Assembly: GCA_964354135.1 (NCBI GenBank)
Contig: CAYGZA010000075.1
Location: 1 to 21,266, forward strand
Length of the DNA: 21,266 nt
Direction: 5' to 3'
From: CAYGZA01 sp964354135
GTDB taxonomy: Bacteria; Planctomycetota; Planctomycetia; Pirellulales; Thermoguttaceae
Shown piece by piece: positions 6,499 through 14,150 of the stretch. The notes under the pieces are model-generated. The model did no database searches, was not told the DNA's origin, and saw nothing but the letters and a program-made list of their open reading frames with translations. The position numbers were made by a program, and so were the translations under genes. Positions within the stretch are counted from its first letter, which is position 1. Every line of letters starts with the position of its first letter.

Positions 6499-7407
6499 CT
6501 AGCGGCCACCTCGAACCGGCAGGGCAATCCCCACTCGGATCGCTTGCAGGCGTTGGGCGATGCGCCGTGCCTGGCGTGCGTGGCGGCAGAGAGCAAAACA
6601 ACAGGTGCCGCTCCCGCTCATCTGGTGCCCCAGGCAATCCGCCCGCGCCAACTCCTCTTCAAGCCGTCGGACCCAAGGCGATAACGTCATGGCAGCCGGC
6701 TCCAGGCGATTGAGCAGGAGTCGTCCGGCTGTCTTCAAGTCCCCGCGTCGAAACGCCTCCACGAGCGGCTGGACGCTCAGCGGTTGCGGGGAAGGCCGAC
6801 AGGCGCGATACACGGCGGCCGTCGCCAACCCGGCCGGGGGACGCACCAAGACGAAGTGGAGCGCCCCCAGACTACCGACCGCTTCCACCCGCTCGCCCCG
6901 GCCCCGGCAGACCGCCGGGCCCCGGGCAAAAAACAGAGGCACGTCGCTTCCCAGCTCCGCCCCCAACTCCGCCAACTGGCCGCGCGACCAGCCCAGATTC
7001 CAGCCGACGTTGGCTGCCGCCAGGGCTGCCGCGGCATCGCTGGAGCCTCCTCCAAGTCCCGCCCCACTCGGGATTCGCTTGACCAGTCCAAGACATGCAC
7101 CGCGGCGAATGCCCGCTCGCCGGCGGAGAAGCTCGACTGCCCGGACCACCAGGTTTTCCGACCCTTCGGGAAAACCGTCCAGCCAGGCGCGGTCGGCCCC
7201 CCACGCGCCGCCGGCTTTCCGACAGGTCAGAACTACCTGCCGATGATCCCCCTCTCGGAAGTATAAGGTGTCGTAGAAGTCTATCGGGATTACGAGGGTC
7301 TCGATCTCGTGGTATCCGTCCTCTCTAAGCCCAAGCACCTCGAAGAACAGATTGAGCTTCGCCGGTGCCTGAACAACCAGCCCTGAACCGGACCGGTAGA
7401 GGTGCAT
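6499..7407 (-). CDS. ispE: 4-diphosphocytidyl-2-C-methyl-D-erythritol kinase IspE
   Basis: IspE phosphorylates CDP-methylerythritol in the non-mevalonate (MEP) isoprenoid pathway. The 302-residue GHMP-family kinase shows the N-terminal substrate motif APAKLNLFFEVLG (K17, N19), the phosphate-binding loop PSGAGLGGGSSDAAAA (113-128) and the catalytic aspartate in LGSDVPLFF (D155). Late in the protein, GHQMSGSGTCCFAL corresponds to GHMP motif III. The ATG at 7407 is preferred over a TTG two codons upstream because AAGGA lies seven bases before it. The spoVG-type gene follows after 27 bases, an arrangement I associate with Planctomycetes. The length is normal for the family. Confidence 0.95.
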   Translation of the reverse strand: MHLYRSGSGLVVQAPAKLNLFFEVLGLREDGYHEIETLVIPIDFYDTLYFREGDHRQVVLTCRKAGGAWGADRAWLDGFPEGSENLVVRAVELLRRRAGIRRGACLGLVKRIPSGAGLGGGSSDAAAALAAANVGWNLGWSRGQLAELGAELGSDVPLFFARGPAVCRGRGERVEAVGSLGALHFVLVRPPAGLATAAVYRACRPSPQPLSVQPLVEAFRRGDLKTAGRLLLNRLEPAAMTLSPWVRRLEEELARADCLGHQMSGSGTCCFALCRHARQARRIAQRLQAIRVGIALPVRGGR

Positions 7408-7413
7408 CCTCAA

Positions 7414-7644
7414 ATCCTTGTCGGGCTGCGCCTCACAAGCGACTCGTGGTCAGAAACTCCCGAAGCAAGATGAACCTACTCCGTTGGTAGGCGATTCTAT
7501 CGCCCCGGGGCGGGTCCGTCAATCTAGGCCGGGCAGCCCGCCGGCAAGAAAAAACGCAGGGGCATACCTATGGCTCGGCGCCGGCTGGGACCTCACCGGG
7601 CATCCCCCATACGGATTATGTTGGCACACGTCAAGGGTCGCCTT
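7414..7644. other. Intergenic spacer upstream of ispE
   Basis: This stretch separates the dedA-type stop from ispE. It should hold the ispE-spoVG promoter, but no box pair stands out. A short GC-rich palindromic patch (GGGCAGCCC) near 7530 is too small to call a terminator. No 7-bp repeats are seen here. Confidence 0.4.
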
Positions 7645-8298
7645 TCAGCCTGCCTCGGATCGGCGGAAGCGAGCGCGGACGTATTCGACGACGATCGGCA
7701 GCATGGAGATGATGATGATGGCCATTACCACCCAGGCGAAGTTCTGCTTCACCCAGGTCAGGTTCCCGAAGAAGTACCCCCCGCCGACGAAGAGCAGCAC
7801 CCAGGCCAGCCCACCGGCGACGTTATAAGCCAGGAAGCGAGGGTAGTTCATGGCCCCGATTCCGGCCACGAACGGGGCAAAGGTTCGGATGATGGGGATG
7901 AACCGGGCCAGGACGATCGTCTTCCCGCCGTACCGCTCGAAAAAGCGGTGGGTGCGGTCCAGGTGCTCCTTCTTGAGGAAGCGAACGTTGCCGCTGAACG
8001 CCCGCGGGCCGATGTAGGCGCCGATCCAATAGTTTACCGTGTCGCCGAGGATGGCCGCCGCCGAGAGGATCGTCAGCACCGCGATCACGTCCAGCCCGGC
8101 GGACTCGATTGCGGCAAACGCCCCCGCGGCAAACAAGAGCGAGTCGCCCGGCAGGAAGGGTGTCACGACGAGCCCCGTCTCGCAGAAGACGATGACGAAG
8201 AGGATCAAGTACGTCCAGGTGCCGTACTGGGCGATGATGTCGCCGAGGTGCTTATCGAGGTGGAGGAACAGGTCGAAGGCGCTTTGGAGGAGTTCCAT
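7645..8298 (-). CDS. DedA-family inner membrane protein
   Basis: A 217-residue integral membrane protein with the DedA/VTT pattern. A hydrophobic segment (TYLILFVIVFCETGL) leads to the re-entrant motif VVTPFLPGDSLLF, and a second half carries KTIVLARFIPIIRTFAPFVA and a YNVAGGLAWVLLFVGGGYFFG membrane segment. One more C-terminal membrane helix follows. DedA proteins are proton-dependent transporters, several shown to translocate undecaprenyl phosphate or phospholipids. The conserved Glu (in CETGL), Asp (PGDS) and Arg residues (ARFIPIIR) are present. It starts 19 bp after the DUF4276 gene on the same strand, so it may be read from the ilvE/AAA/DUF4276 transcript although its role is unrelated. 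Confidence 0.93.
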   Translation of the reverse strand: MELLQSAFDLFLHLDKHLGDIIAQYGTWTYLILFVIVFCETGLVVTPFLPGDSLLFAAGAFAAIESAGLDVIAVLTILSAAAILGDTVNYWIGAYIGPRAFSGNVRFLKKEHLDRTHRFFERYGGKTIVLARFIPIIRTFAPFVAGIGAMNYPRFLAYNVAGGLAWVLLFVGGGYFFGNLTWVKQNFAWVVMAIIIISMLPIVVEYVRARFRRSEAG

Positions 8299-8317
8299 GA
8301 TGTGCTGCCAGGAATAA

Positions 8318-8944
8318 TCAGGCGCCGTCGATCTTGGCCGCCAGGGTGTCGAAGAGCCTCTTGCAGTGGGTCGCTTTGGGCTTCACGACCTCGGGGCGGA
8401 TGCGCTCAAGAATACCCGGGGCGTGGTTGGTCTTGTGGTACTGCCCTTTCCGGGTGTCGCGTGTTGCTTTGGCCAGGGACCGCTCCAACGTCTGCTTGTC
8501 GATCTGCTCGACGTTCGGGTTGGACGGCAAAGAGCTTTCGTGAAAGCGCTCCCCGTAGTACTCGGCGAGCTTCTCCCGGTCGGCGATGAGCCACGCCTCC
8601 ATCATCTGGACCATCAAGTGGCAGCGGTCATCCTCGACGCGTGCGTCTGTCCACCGCCGAGGATCGCGCGTCCTCAAGTGCTGCCGCGCACTCGTCTCGG
8701 TCACTGGTCCCTCGGCGTCCACGAGCAGCACGTTGAATGCGCCGGGATGCCACGCCAAAGCCCTATGGAAACTCCTGACGGTCCGTGCTCCGTCTCCGCA
8801 GGCGACGATCTTCAGGCGGATACCCCTGCGACGCGCGCGACTCCACAAGTCACCGAGGAACCATTGCAGTCCGACACGAAGGCGGCTTCTCGTCCGGTCA
8901 TCCTGTCCCCCGCCTTCGACGTAGATTCGAATCTCCTCGGTCAC
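8318..8944 (-). CDS. DUF4276 family protein (TOPRIM-like)
   Basis: A 208-residue protein with a TOPRIM-like start, IRIYVEGGGQDD (E10), a second acidic strand NVLLVDAEGP (D76) and the conserved core CHLMVQMMEAWLIADRE typical of DUF4276. The GTG start at 8944 overlaps the stop codon of the upstream ATPase as GTGA. An ATG far upstream, inside the ATPase gene, would add about 40 unrelated Arg/Pro-rich residues and was rejected. DUF4276 proteins commonly accompany AAA_21-type ATPases, giving a two-gene equivalent of an OLD nuclease, comparable in logic to PARIS and AbiL. A defence role is an inference. Confidence 0.85.
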   Translation of the reverse strand: MTEEIRIYVEGGGQDDRTRSRLRVGLQWFLGDLWSRARRRGIRLKIVACGDGARTVRSFHRALAWHPGAFNVLLVDAEGPVTETSARQHLRTRDPRRWTDARVEDDRCHLMVQMMEAWLIADREKLAEYYGERFHESSLPSNPNVEQIDKQTLERSLAKATRDTRKGQYHKTNHAPGILERIRPEVVKPKATHCKRLFDTLAAKIDGA

Positions 8945-10164
8945 GGGTTGCCTCCCAGCTCCCCCGTAAGCCAGAGCCCGCCGAGCGAGTAGTCCTTGAG
9001 CCACTCTTTCAAGGCTTCGGGGTTGAGCCGGCGCAGGTGGGTCCCGCGGTCGTCGCGCTCGCAAACGACGACAGCCTCGGGAACATCACCGAGTGCCGAG
9101 ACCAGGATGTCCGAGTGCGTGGTGACAATCAACTGCATCCGCTGCGATGCCTCAATCATCAACTCCGCGATAACCGGCAACACATCCGGGTGCATACCCA
9201 CCTCGGGTTCCTCGATGCACACCAGCGCCGGCGGGTGGGGATGGCAGAGAATGCAGAGCAAGGACAGGTAGCGCAACATCCCGTCAGACACACGGATCGA
9301 AGGTGTTGACTCGGGAAAGGAGGGCTCGTGAAAGAATGTCTCGACGGTGTTCGCATGAATCTTCGTAGTGATGTCGCCCACTTGCCCGTAAAACCGCCTC
9401 AACTCCTGCAAAAAACGCTTCTTGACCGGCGGATGATTCAGGAGATCGTTAAGGACGACTCCGAGGTTCCGGCCATCCTCGATCAGAAAACTTGACGGCT
9501 CGTCCGCCCTTTGGGGGCCCCGAAGCGGGGACTGAGGTCCGGCACTGATGTTGCGAAACAGACGGATCTCCGACAGCGCCTCTCCCAGACGTGTGATTGT
9601 GGGATAGTGCTCCGAATCCCTGATCTGCGAGAGGATTGACAGGTTCAAGGGGACGCCGCCGGGCGGCCTATAGTCGCGGTAGTGTTGTCTGTAACCTTCA
9701 CCGTTGGATTCTTGCACCGCTTCGCGGCTCAAGAGTACCGGGCTTCCGCGGTTGAAGCGGTAATAGTGCCGAGTATCAGGGGCATCCGGAGACGCCTCAA
9801 AAGCGTCTTCGACTATCTCGTCGGCGAGTTCAAAGAACTGCCCAGCATAAGTTATCTCAAGGGCGTAGCGAATGGAACGCGAATCCGGAAAAGGAACAAC
9901 CACGGTTTCCAGCCTAAAGTGCGGATAACCGGCGCCGCCACCTTTCCAGATCCACTCCGGCAGACCTCCGCCATTTCGAATCGGAGCGACCAAATCCCCT
10001 GGTGCAGCCCGCAAAACTCCAACGGCCTCTATGAAGTTCGACTTCCCCGACCCGTTCGGCCCGATGAGGACATTCAAGGGCTGAAGCTCGATCTCCTCGC
10101 CTTCCGGCCCGTAGGACAAGAAGTTCGTCAGGCGGACCTTCTGAAGCAGTCTGGCCCCTTCCAT
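8941..10164 (-). CDS. AAA family (AAA_21/RecF-like) ATPase, partner of DUF4276
   Basis: A 407-residue SMC/RecF-type ATPase: Walker A GPNGSGKS (35-42), signature-like RVSDGMLRYL (291-300), Walker B LVCIEEPEVGMHPD (314-327) and switch histidine TTHSD (H350). The C-terminal YSLGGLWLTGELGGNP resembles the conserved tail of ATPases encoded next to DUF4276 genes. There is no TOPRIM domain in this protein; the overlapping next gene supplies a TOPRIM-like fold. ATPase/TOPRIM pairs of this type are recurrent in anti-phage systems, with the ATPase as likely sensor and the TOPRIM protein as effector. A GGGAG element nine bases before the ATG supports the start. It lies 35 bp after ilvE on the same strand. 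Confidence 0.88.
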   Translation of the reverse strand: MEGARLLQKVRLTNFLSYGPEGEEIELQPLNVLIGPNGSGKSNFIEAVGVLRAAPGDLVAPIRNGGGLPEWIWKGGGAGYPHFRLETVVVPFPDSRSIRYALEITYAGQFFELADEIVEDAFEASPDAPDTRHYYRFNRGSPVLLSREAVQESNGEGYRQHYRDYRPPGGVPLNLSILSQIRDSEHYPTITRLGEALSEIRLFRNISAGPQSPLRGPQRADEPSSFLIEDGRNLGVVLNDLLNHPPVKKRFLQELRRFYGQVGDITTKIHANTVETFFHEPSFPESTPSIRVSDGMLRYLSLLCILCHPHPPALVCIEEPEVGMHPDVLPVIAELMIEASQRMQLIVTTHSDILVSALGDVPEAVVVCERDDRGTHLRRLNPEALKEWLKDYSLGGLWLTGELGGNP

Positions 10165-10199
10165 CTGCGGGTACTCCCTTTCCAGTCCCTTCCGCTACT

Positions 10200-11057
10200 T
10201 CAGCTCCGCGTCAGCTTGTGGAATCGTTCCATCAGGTCGCAGGTGATGGGGCCGGGCGTGCCGTCGCCGATCTTGCGGCTATCGACCTTGACCACCGGGA
10301 CCACCTCCGCGGCCGTGCCGGTCAGGAAGCACTCGTCGGCAATGAAGACGTCGTGCTTCGTGAGCGGGATCTCGCGGACCTCAATTCCCGCATCGCGGGC
10401 CAATTCAATTACAGCGTCCCGGGTAATGCCTTCGAGGATGCCGGCGTCGATCGGCGGGGTGAGGAGCCTTCCGCCGCGGACAAGGAAGATGTTGTCGCCC
10501 GTACACTCGGCGACTTCGCCCTTGTGGTTGAGCATCAGGGCCTCGATGCAGCCGGCTTGAAGCCCCTCGATCTTTGCGAGGATGTTGTTCAGGTAATTGA
10601 GCGACTTGATCCGCGCGCTCAGGGCCGCCGGGTGATTGCGGATCGTGCTGACGGTGATGATCTCCAGGCCCTTGCGATACAACTCGTCGGGATAGAGCGT
10701 GATCTTGTCGGTGATGATGATGACCTGCGGATCGCTGCACCGGTTGGGGTCCAGCCCGAGGGTCCCCACGCCGCGGGTTACGACCGCGCGGATGTACCCG
10801 TCCTGGATGCCGTTGACGGCCAACGTGTCCTGGATTGCCTTGGCCATCTGGTCCTTGGTCATGGGGATTTCCAGCCAGATGGCCTTGGCCGAGTTCCAGA
10901 GGCGGTCCAAGTGCTGTTGGAGCCGGAAGACCTTGCCCGAGTAGCTGCGGATGCCCTCGAAGACGCCGTCCCCGTAGAGCAGGCCGTGGTCGTAGACGCT
11001 GATCTTGGCGTCGTCCTTGTCGTAGAGTTTTCCGTTGATGTAGATCTGGAGGGGCAT
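10200..11057 (-). CDS. ilvE: Branched-chain amino acid aminotransferase
   Basis: IlvE transfers the amino group between glutamate and Ile, Leu or Val using PLP. The 285-residue fold-type IV enzyme begins with YINGKLYDKDDAKISVYDHG and GLLYGDGVFEGIRSY (26-40). The PLP lysine is K151 in ARIKSLNYLNN, and EVAECTGDNIF (181-191, E184 contacting the PLP ring nitrogen) follows. TPPIDAGILEGITRDAVIEL and EVREIPL complete the pattern. The D-amino acid transaminase and aminodeoxychorismate lyase relatives share the fold, but the GDGVFEGIRSY segment favours IlvE. An accessory ATPase/DUF4276 pair follows 35 bp downstream. Confidence 0.93.
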   Translation of the reverse strand: MPLQIYINGKLYDKDDAKISVYDHGLLYGDGVFEGIRSYSGKVFRLQQHLDRLWNSAKAIWLEIPMTKDQMAKAIQDTLAVNGIQDGYIRAVVTRGVGTLGLDPNRCSDPQVIIITDKITLYPDELYRKGLEIITVSTIRNHPAALSARIKSLNYLNNILAKIEGLQAGCIEALMLNHKGEVAECTGDNIFLVRGGRLLTPPIDAGILEGITRDAVIELARDAGIEVREIPLTKHDVFIADECFLTGTAAEVVPVVKVDSRKIGDGTPGPITCDLMERFHKLTRS

Positions 11058-11092
11058 GGCAAACCGCGCGGGTAGGGTTGAGTTCTCTGGGG

Positions 11093-11113
11093 CTTTCAGC
11101 CGTCAGCTCTCAG
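11093..11113. repeat. 7-bp repeat, left arm (CTTTCAG units)
   Basis: Three heptads (CTTTCAG, CCGTCAG, CTCTCAG) upstream of ilvE. The 16 bases from 11093 to 11108 are exactly reverse-complemented at 11258-11273. Confidence 0.8.
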
Positions 11114-11134
11114 CAATCAACGGTAGCCGTAGCC

Positions 11135-11229
11135 GTAGGTTATGCTTCAGCATAACGCCCCGGCCCCGTCGATGCGTCAATGCGTCCAGGCGACCTAGGC
11201 AAGGCGGGTTATGCTAAAGCATAACCTAC
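11135..11229. repeat. Paired GTTATGC palindromes (nested inverted repeat)
   Basis: GTAGGTTATGCTTCAGCATA plus AC (11135-11156) recurs inverted at 11208-11229 with one difference. Each copy is itself a hairpin: GTTATGCT/AGCATAAC, eight base pairs with a two-base loop. The pair could fold as two small hairpins or one long stem with a loop of about 50 bases. It sits inside the 7-bp arms. Confidence 0.85.
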
Positions 11230-11239
11230 GTTCCGCGTT

Positions 11240-11274
11240 CTGAGGCTGATAGCTGAAAGCTGACGGCTGAAAGC
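11240..11274. repeat. 7-bp repeat, right arm (TGAAAGC units)
   Basis: Five in-phase heptads (CTGAGGC, TGATAGC, TGAAAGC, TGACGGC, TGAAAGC), ending two bases before the stop codon of the LolD-like gene. They are inverted relative to 11093-11113. The same heptad family reappears at 20685-20753. Confidence 0.85.
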
Positions 11275-11276
11275 TC

Positions 11277-12239
11277 TTACGCCTGCTCGATCCGGCCGTC
11301 GACCAATCGGACCACCCGATCGGCCAGTCCGGCGATGCTCGGATCGTGCGTCACCATGACTATAGTCAGGTTTTGCTGGCGGTTCAAGGAGCAGAGGATG
11401 TCGAGGATTTCCCGGCCGGTGGTCTGGTCGAGGTTTCCGGTGGGCTCGTCGGCCAGCAGGAGCTCGGGGCCGGTGACCAGGGCCCGGGCGATGGCGGTCC
11501 GCTGCATTTCCCCGCCCGACAGCTCGCGCGGCTTGTGCTTCAAGCGGTGCGACAGCCCGAGCACGTCGAGCAGCTCGAGGGCCCTGCGGCGGTACGCTTT
11601 CCGCCGTTGGAAATAGCTCCAGAGCCCCCGGCCGATCATCAGCGGCGCCAGGACGTTCTCCAGCGTGCTGAGCTCGGGCAGGAGGTGATAGAACTGGAAG
11701 ATCATTCCGAAGTGCCGATTCCGCAGCAGGTCGCGGTAGCGGGCGGGGAGCCGGTCGATTCGCCCGCGGCGGAAGTAGATCTCGCCTTCGTCCGGGGCGT
11801 CGAGCGTTCCGAGCAGGTGGAGCAGGGTGCTCTTGCCGGAGCCGCTTTGCCCGACGATCGCCACGAACTCCCCGGCGTGGACCCCGAGGGTGACCCCCTT
11901 CAACACGGGGATTTCGGCCGTCCCCTTGCGATAGCTCTTCTTCAGCCGGATCGCTTCGAGCTGGTGCCCGGCGTCCCGATCGGTAAACAGCGGCACCGCC
12001 TGCCGGGCTTGCCGCTGGGATAGCGTACTTGCGTCGGGCGATGGAGGGGGGGCCTGGGCACGGGCGGCCGTCGAGGGCGTCTCGCCGGGTGGAGCGGGTT
12101 GATCTCGCGAGAACTCCAAGTGCGGGCCTCCATCGAGGGTGGGGCCTCCGCGCACCCGCGGCACGACCGCCCGGTGGGGAGTTGCCCCGGTGCTCCGCGG
12201 TCTGCCCGGCGGTCCGAACGGCCCTGTGGGCTCACTCAT
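11277..12239 (-). CDS. lolD: ABC transporter ATPase, LolD/MacB-like, with Pro-rich N-terminal extension
   Basis: A 320-residue ATPase. From about residue 94 it is a standard LolD/MacB-type nucleotide-binding domain: Walker A GQSGSGKST (130-138), Q-loop FQFYHLLPELS (181-191), signature LSGGE (240-244), Walker B LLLADEPTGNLD (260-271) and switch H298. Such ATPases power lipoprotein release from the inner membrane (LolCDE) or related MacB export. The first 90 or so residues are Pro/Gly/Arg-rich and unlike the family, whose members are usually 220-240 residues. The ATG at 12239 overlaps the last codons of the permease gene by eight bases, so the two are coupled. A later non-ATG start cannot be excluded. 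Confidence 0.85.
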   Translation of the reverse strand: MSEPTGPFGPPGRPRSTGATPHRAVVPRVRGGPTLDGGPHLEFSRDQPAPPGETPSTAARAQAPPPSPDASTLSQRQARQAVPLFTDRDAGHQLEAIRLKKSYRKGTAEIPVLKGVTLGVHAGEFVAIVGQSGSGKSTLLHLLGTLDAPDEGEIYFRRGRIDRLPARYRDLLRNRHFGMIFQFYHLLPELSTLENVLAPLMIGRGLWSYFQRRKAYRRRALELLDVLGLSHRLKHKPRELSGGEMQRTAIARALVTGPELLLADEPTGNLDQTTGREILDILCSLNRQQNLTIVMVTHDPSIAGLADRVVRLVDGRIEQA

Positions 12240-13782
12240 AGCGCAATGCCTCCACCGGTCGCAACAGTGCGGCGCGGAGCGCCGGGAGCACGCTGGCCAG
12301 CACGGCGATCCCCACCGCCCCCGCCACGATCCAGGCCACGGTCCAGGGGTCGACGATCGCGGGGATCTTGTAGAAGTAGTAGACGGAAGGGTCAAAAATC
12401 GGCCGGCCCGTCACTTTCCCGAGCAGGTCGGCGATGGCGTTGATATTGCGGACGAACAAGAGCCCCAGCACGAGCCCCACTCCCGATCCCACCAGGCCAA
12501 GCGACAGCCCGTAGCTCAAGAATATCCCCATCACGCCTGCTCCTGAGGCGCCCAGGGACTTGAGGATGCCGATGTCGCGGGTCTTCTCGACGACGATCAT
12601 GAAGAAGATCGCGAGGATGCCGAACCCGGAGACGGCGATGATCAGGAACAAGAGGACGTTGAGGATGGCGGTCTCCATCTGGACGGCCGCGAGGAGCGGC
12701 CCCTGCTTGTCGCGCCAGGTCTGCACCACGTAGAGCTCCCTGGGGAACGCGGTCTGAATGCGGTCGCGGACCTCGGCCCCGTCGCAGCCCGGCTTGAGCT
12801 TGATCTGGATCGAGTTGAACTTCGGTTTTCCCGACGCCGGATCGATCATGCCCCGCAGCTCCTGGAGCTTTTGGATAGGGACGAAGACGAAGCTGGCGTC
12901 GTACTCGCTCATCTTGCACTCGTAGAAATCGACGATCGTGAAGTAGTCGTAGGTGACCGGCGCCTGGGTCCCGGACCGGGCGTTATCGACGGCGGTCGGC
13001 AGGATCAGCTTGACGTCGTCGCCCGGCAGCACGAGGAAACCTTCCTCTCCGCCCGGACGGCGGAAGCTGGCCAGCACAATCCCCATCACCAGCCCGGTGT
13101 GCTGCTCTTTGGCCATGTCGAACTGCCGGACCGGCGCCTGCTTGCGGTCGCTGAAGGGGTCCAGCGGGGGCTCGCTCTCCGCGTTGCCCCGCGGCGCCTC
13201 CGGCCGGTTCTCGTCCCGCTGGAAAAGGTCCCGCTCGAAGGCCTTGGCGGCGGCCACCTGGCGGCGGTGCTCCCAGCCGGCCTTGCGCATCTGGGCCCGC
13301 TCGCGCGACTCCGGGCCCGCCTCGTGGTCGCAGACGTCGTAGCCCCCCTGGCGCAACTGGAAGCACGGATTCCGGCGGTTTTCCGGGTGCTGGAGGTACT
13401 TGCTGAAGTCGCTCACCTGGCTTTGCGTGGCCTCGTCGATGCCGATCAACCGCACCTGGCAGGTGATCGACTGGTCGGCGTAGCGGAAATTGAGGATCGC
13501 CGGCACGACCACGGTGGGGGTCATCCCCTCGATCGCGTCACCGGCCACGCGGCGGATCTTCTCCATGTGCCAGTCGGCGTCGGGGGCGCCGTCCAGGGTG
13601 CGGACGTCCAGGATCACGTCGGAGAGAATGCCGTGCAGCCGGTTCTGCATCTCCGTCGTGAAGCCCGACATGACGCTGTTGACCACGATCATCGTGGCCA
13701 CGCCCAGCATGACGCTGATGATCGATGCCAGGGCAATGTACCGCGTCCGCAAGTACCGCCAGCAAAGCAAGAGCTTGTACAT
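12232..13782 (-). CDS. lolC: LolC/FtsX-like ABC transporter permease
   Basis: A 516-residue permease. A signal-anchor helix (IALASIISVMLGVATMIVV, about 16-34) is followed by NSVMSGF, as in LolC/LolE. A large periplasmic domain comes next, then three C-terminal helices: LNVLLFLIIAVSGFGILAIF with the EKTRDIGILKSLGA coupling loop, a GLVGSGVGLVLGLLF segment, and VAWIVAGAVGIAVLASVLPA ending in PVEALRYE. LolC proteins are usually about 400 residues; a charged insertion near 125-228 with two cysteines (C140, C151) accounts for much of the extra length. The ATG at 13782 matches the conserved N terminus. An upstream in-frame start at 13872 would translate the 7-bp repeat array and was rejected. It overlaps the ATPase gene. 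Confidence 0.85.
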   Translation of the reverse strand: MYKLLLCWRYLRTRYIALASIISVMLGVATMIVVNSVMSGFTTEMQNRLHGILSDVILDVRTLDGAPDADWHMEKIRRVAGDAIEGMTPTVVVPAILNFRYADQSITCQVRLIGIDEATQSQVSDFSKYLQHPENRRNPCFQLRQGGYDVCDHEAGPESRERAQMRKAGWEHRRQVAAAKAFERDLFQRDENRPEAPRGNAESEPPLDPFSDRKQAPVRQFDMAKEQHTGLVMGIVLASFRRPGGEEGFLVLPGDDVKLILPTAVDNARSGTQAPVTYDYFTIVDFYECKMSEYDASFVFVPIQKLQELRGMIDPASGKPKFNSIQIKLKPGCDGAEVRDRIQTAFPRELYVVQTWRDKQGPLLAAVQMETAILNVLLFLIIAVSGFGILAIFFMIVVEKTRDIGILKSLGASGAGVMGIFLSYGLSLGLVGSGVGLVLGLLFVRNINAIADLLGKVTGRPIFDPSVYYFYKIPAIVDPWTVAWIVAGAVGIAVLASVLPALRAALLRPVEALRYE

Positions 13783-13806
13783 AGGTAGTCCGTTACCTGT
13801 CGGCGG

Positions 13807-13862
13807 AATGACCAATGACCAAGTCTCAATGACCAAGTGCCAATGACCAATGTCCAAGGAGC
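13807..13862. repeat. 7-bp tandem repeat, left arm (AATGACC units)
   Basis: Eight in-phase heptads (AATGACC, AATGACC, AAGTCTC, AATGACC, AAGTGCC, AATGACC, AATGTCC, AAGGAGC) just upstream of the permease start. They are the reverse complement of the GGTCATT/ACTTGG motifs in the array to the right. Confidence 0.9.
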
Positions 13863-13912
13863 GATCGCACATCCTGACGGATTGAGGGATGCTCGGTTTA
13901 CTGGTCAGTGAT

Positions 13913-14150
13913 CCTTGGTCCTTGGTGCTTCATCCTTGGGACTTGGTCATTGGGACTTGGTCATTGGAACTTGGTCATTGGAACTTGGTCATTGGAACTT
14001 GGTCATTGGAACTTGGTCATTGGNNNNNNNNNNNNNNNNNNNNNNNNNNNNNNNNNNNNNNNNNNNNNNNNNNNNNNNNNNNNNNNNNNNNNNNNNNNNN
14101 NNNNNNNNNNNNNNNNNNNNNNNAACTTGGTCATTCGAACTTGGTCATTC
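13913..14150. repeat. 7/14-bp tandem repeat array interrupted by assembly gap
   Basis: Heptads run in strict phase from CCTTGGT at 13913. From 13941 they settle into a 14-bp higher-order unit, ACTTGGT plus CATTGGA, repeated to the gap. After the gap two more units (ACTTGGT CATTCGA, ACTTGGT CATTC) reach the lysS stop codon. True copy number is unknown because the gap falls inside the array. The near-identical 14-bp units suggest recent expansion. Confidence 0.92.
14024..14123. other. Assembly gap, 100 N
   Basis: Exactly 100 N with repeat units on both sides. A round 100 is a common placeholder, so the real length and content are not known. Confidence 0.98.

Noticed and set aside
5536..6684. 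Plus-strand 382-codon frame with HVRRRLDVGRR-type repeats
   Set aside because: It is the complement of the spoVG minisatellite and DUF4160; the repeat makes it look ordered.
7525..7545. Rho-independent terminator after the DedA gene
   Set aside because: The GC palindrome is only about five pairs with almost no loop, and no T-run follows in the dedA reading direction.
8945..9064. ATG start at 9064 for the DUF4276 protein
   Set aside because: It would overlap the ATPase gene by more than 120 bases and add Arg/Pro-rich sequence; GTG at 8944 gives the GTGA overlap and the conserved TOPRIM-like start.
8318..10164. PARIS system (AriA/AriB)
   Set aside because: PARIS uses a DUF4435 effector; the effector here has the DUF4276 pattern. 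Only the general logic is shared.
13783..13872. Upstream start adding 30 residues to the LolC-like permease
   Set aside because: The added residues are a translation of the AATGACC repeat array; the LolC-like N terminus begins at 13782.
13913..14150. CRISPR array
   Set aside because: Repeats are contiguous 7/14-bp units without unique spacers and no cas genes are present.
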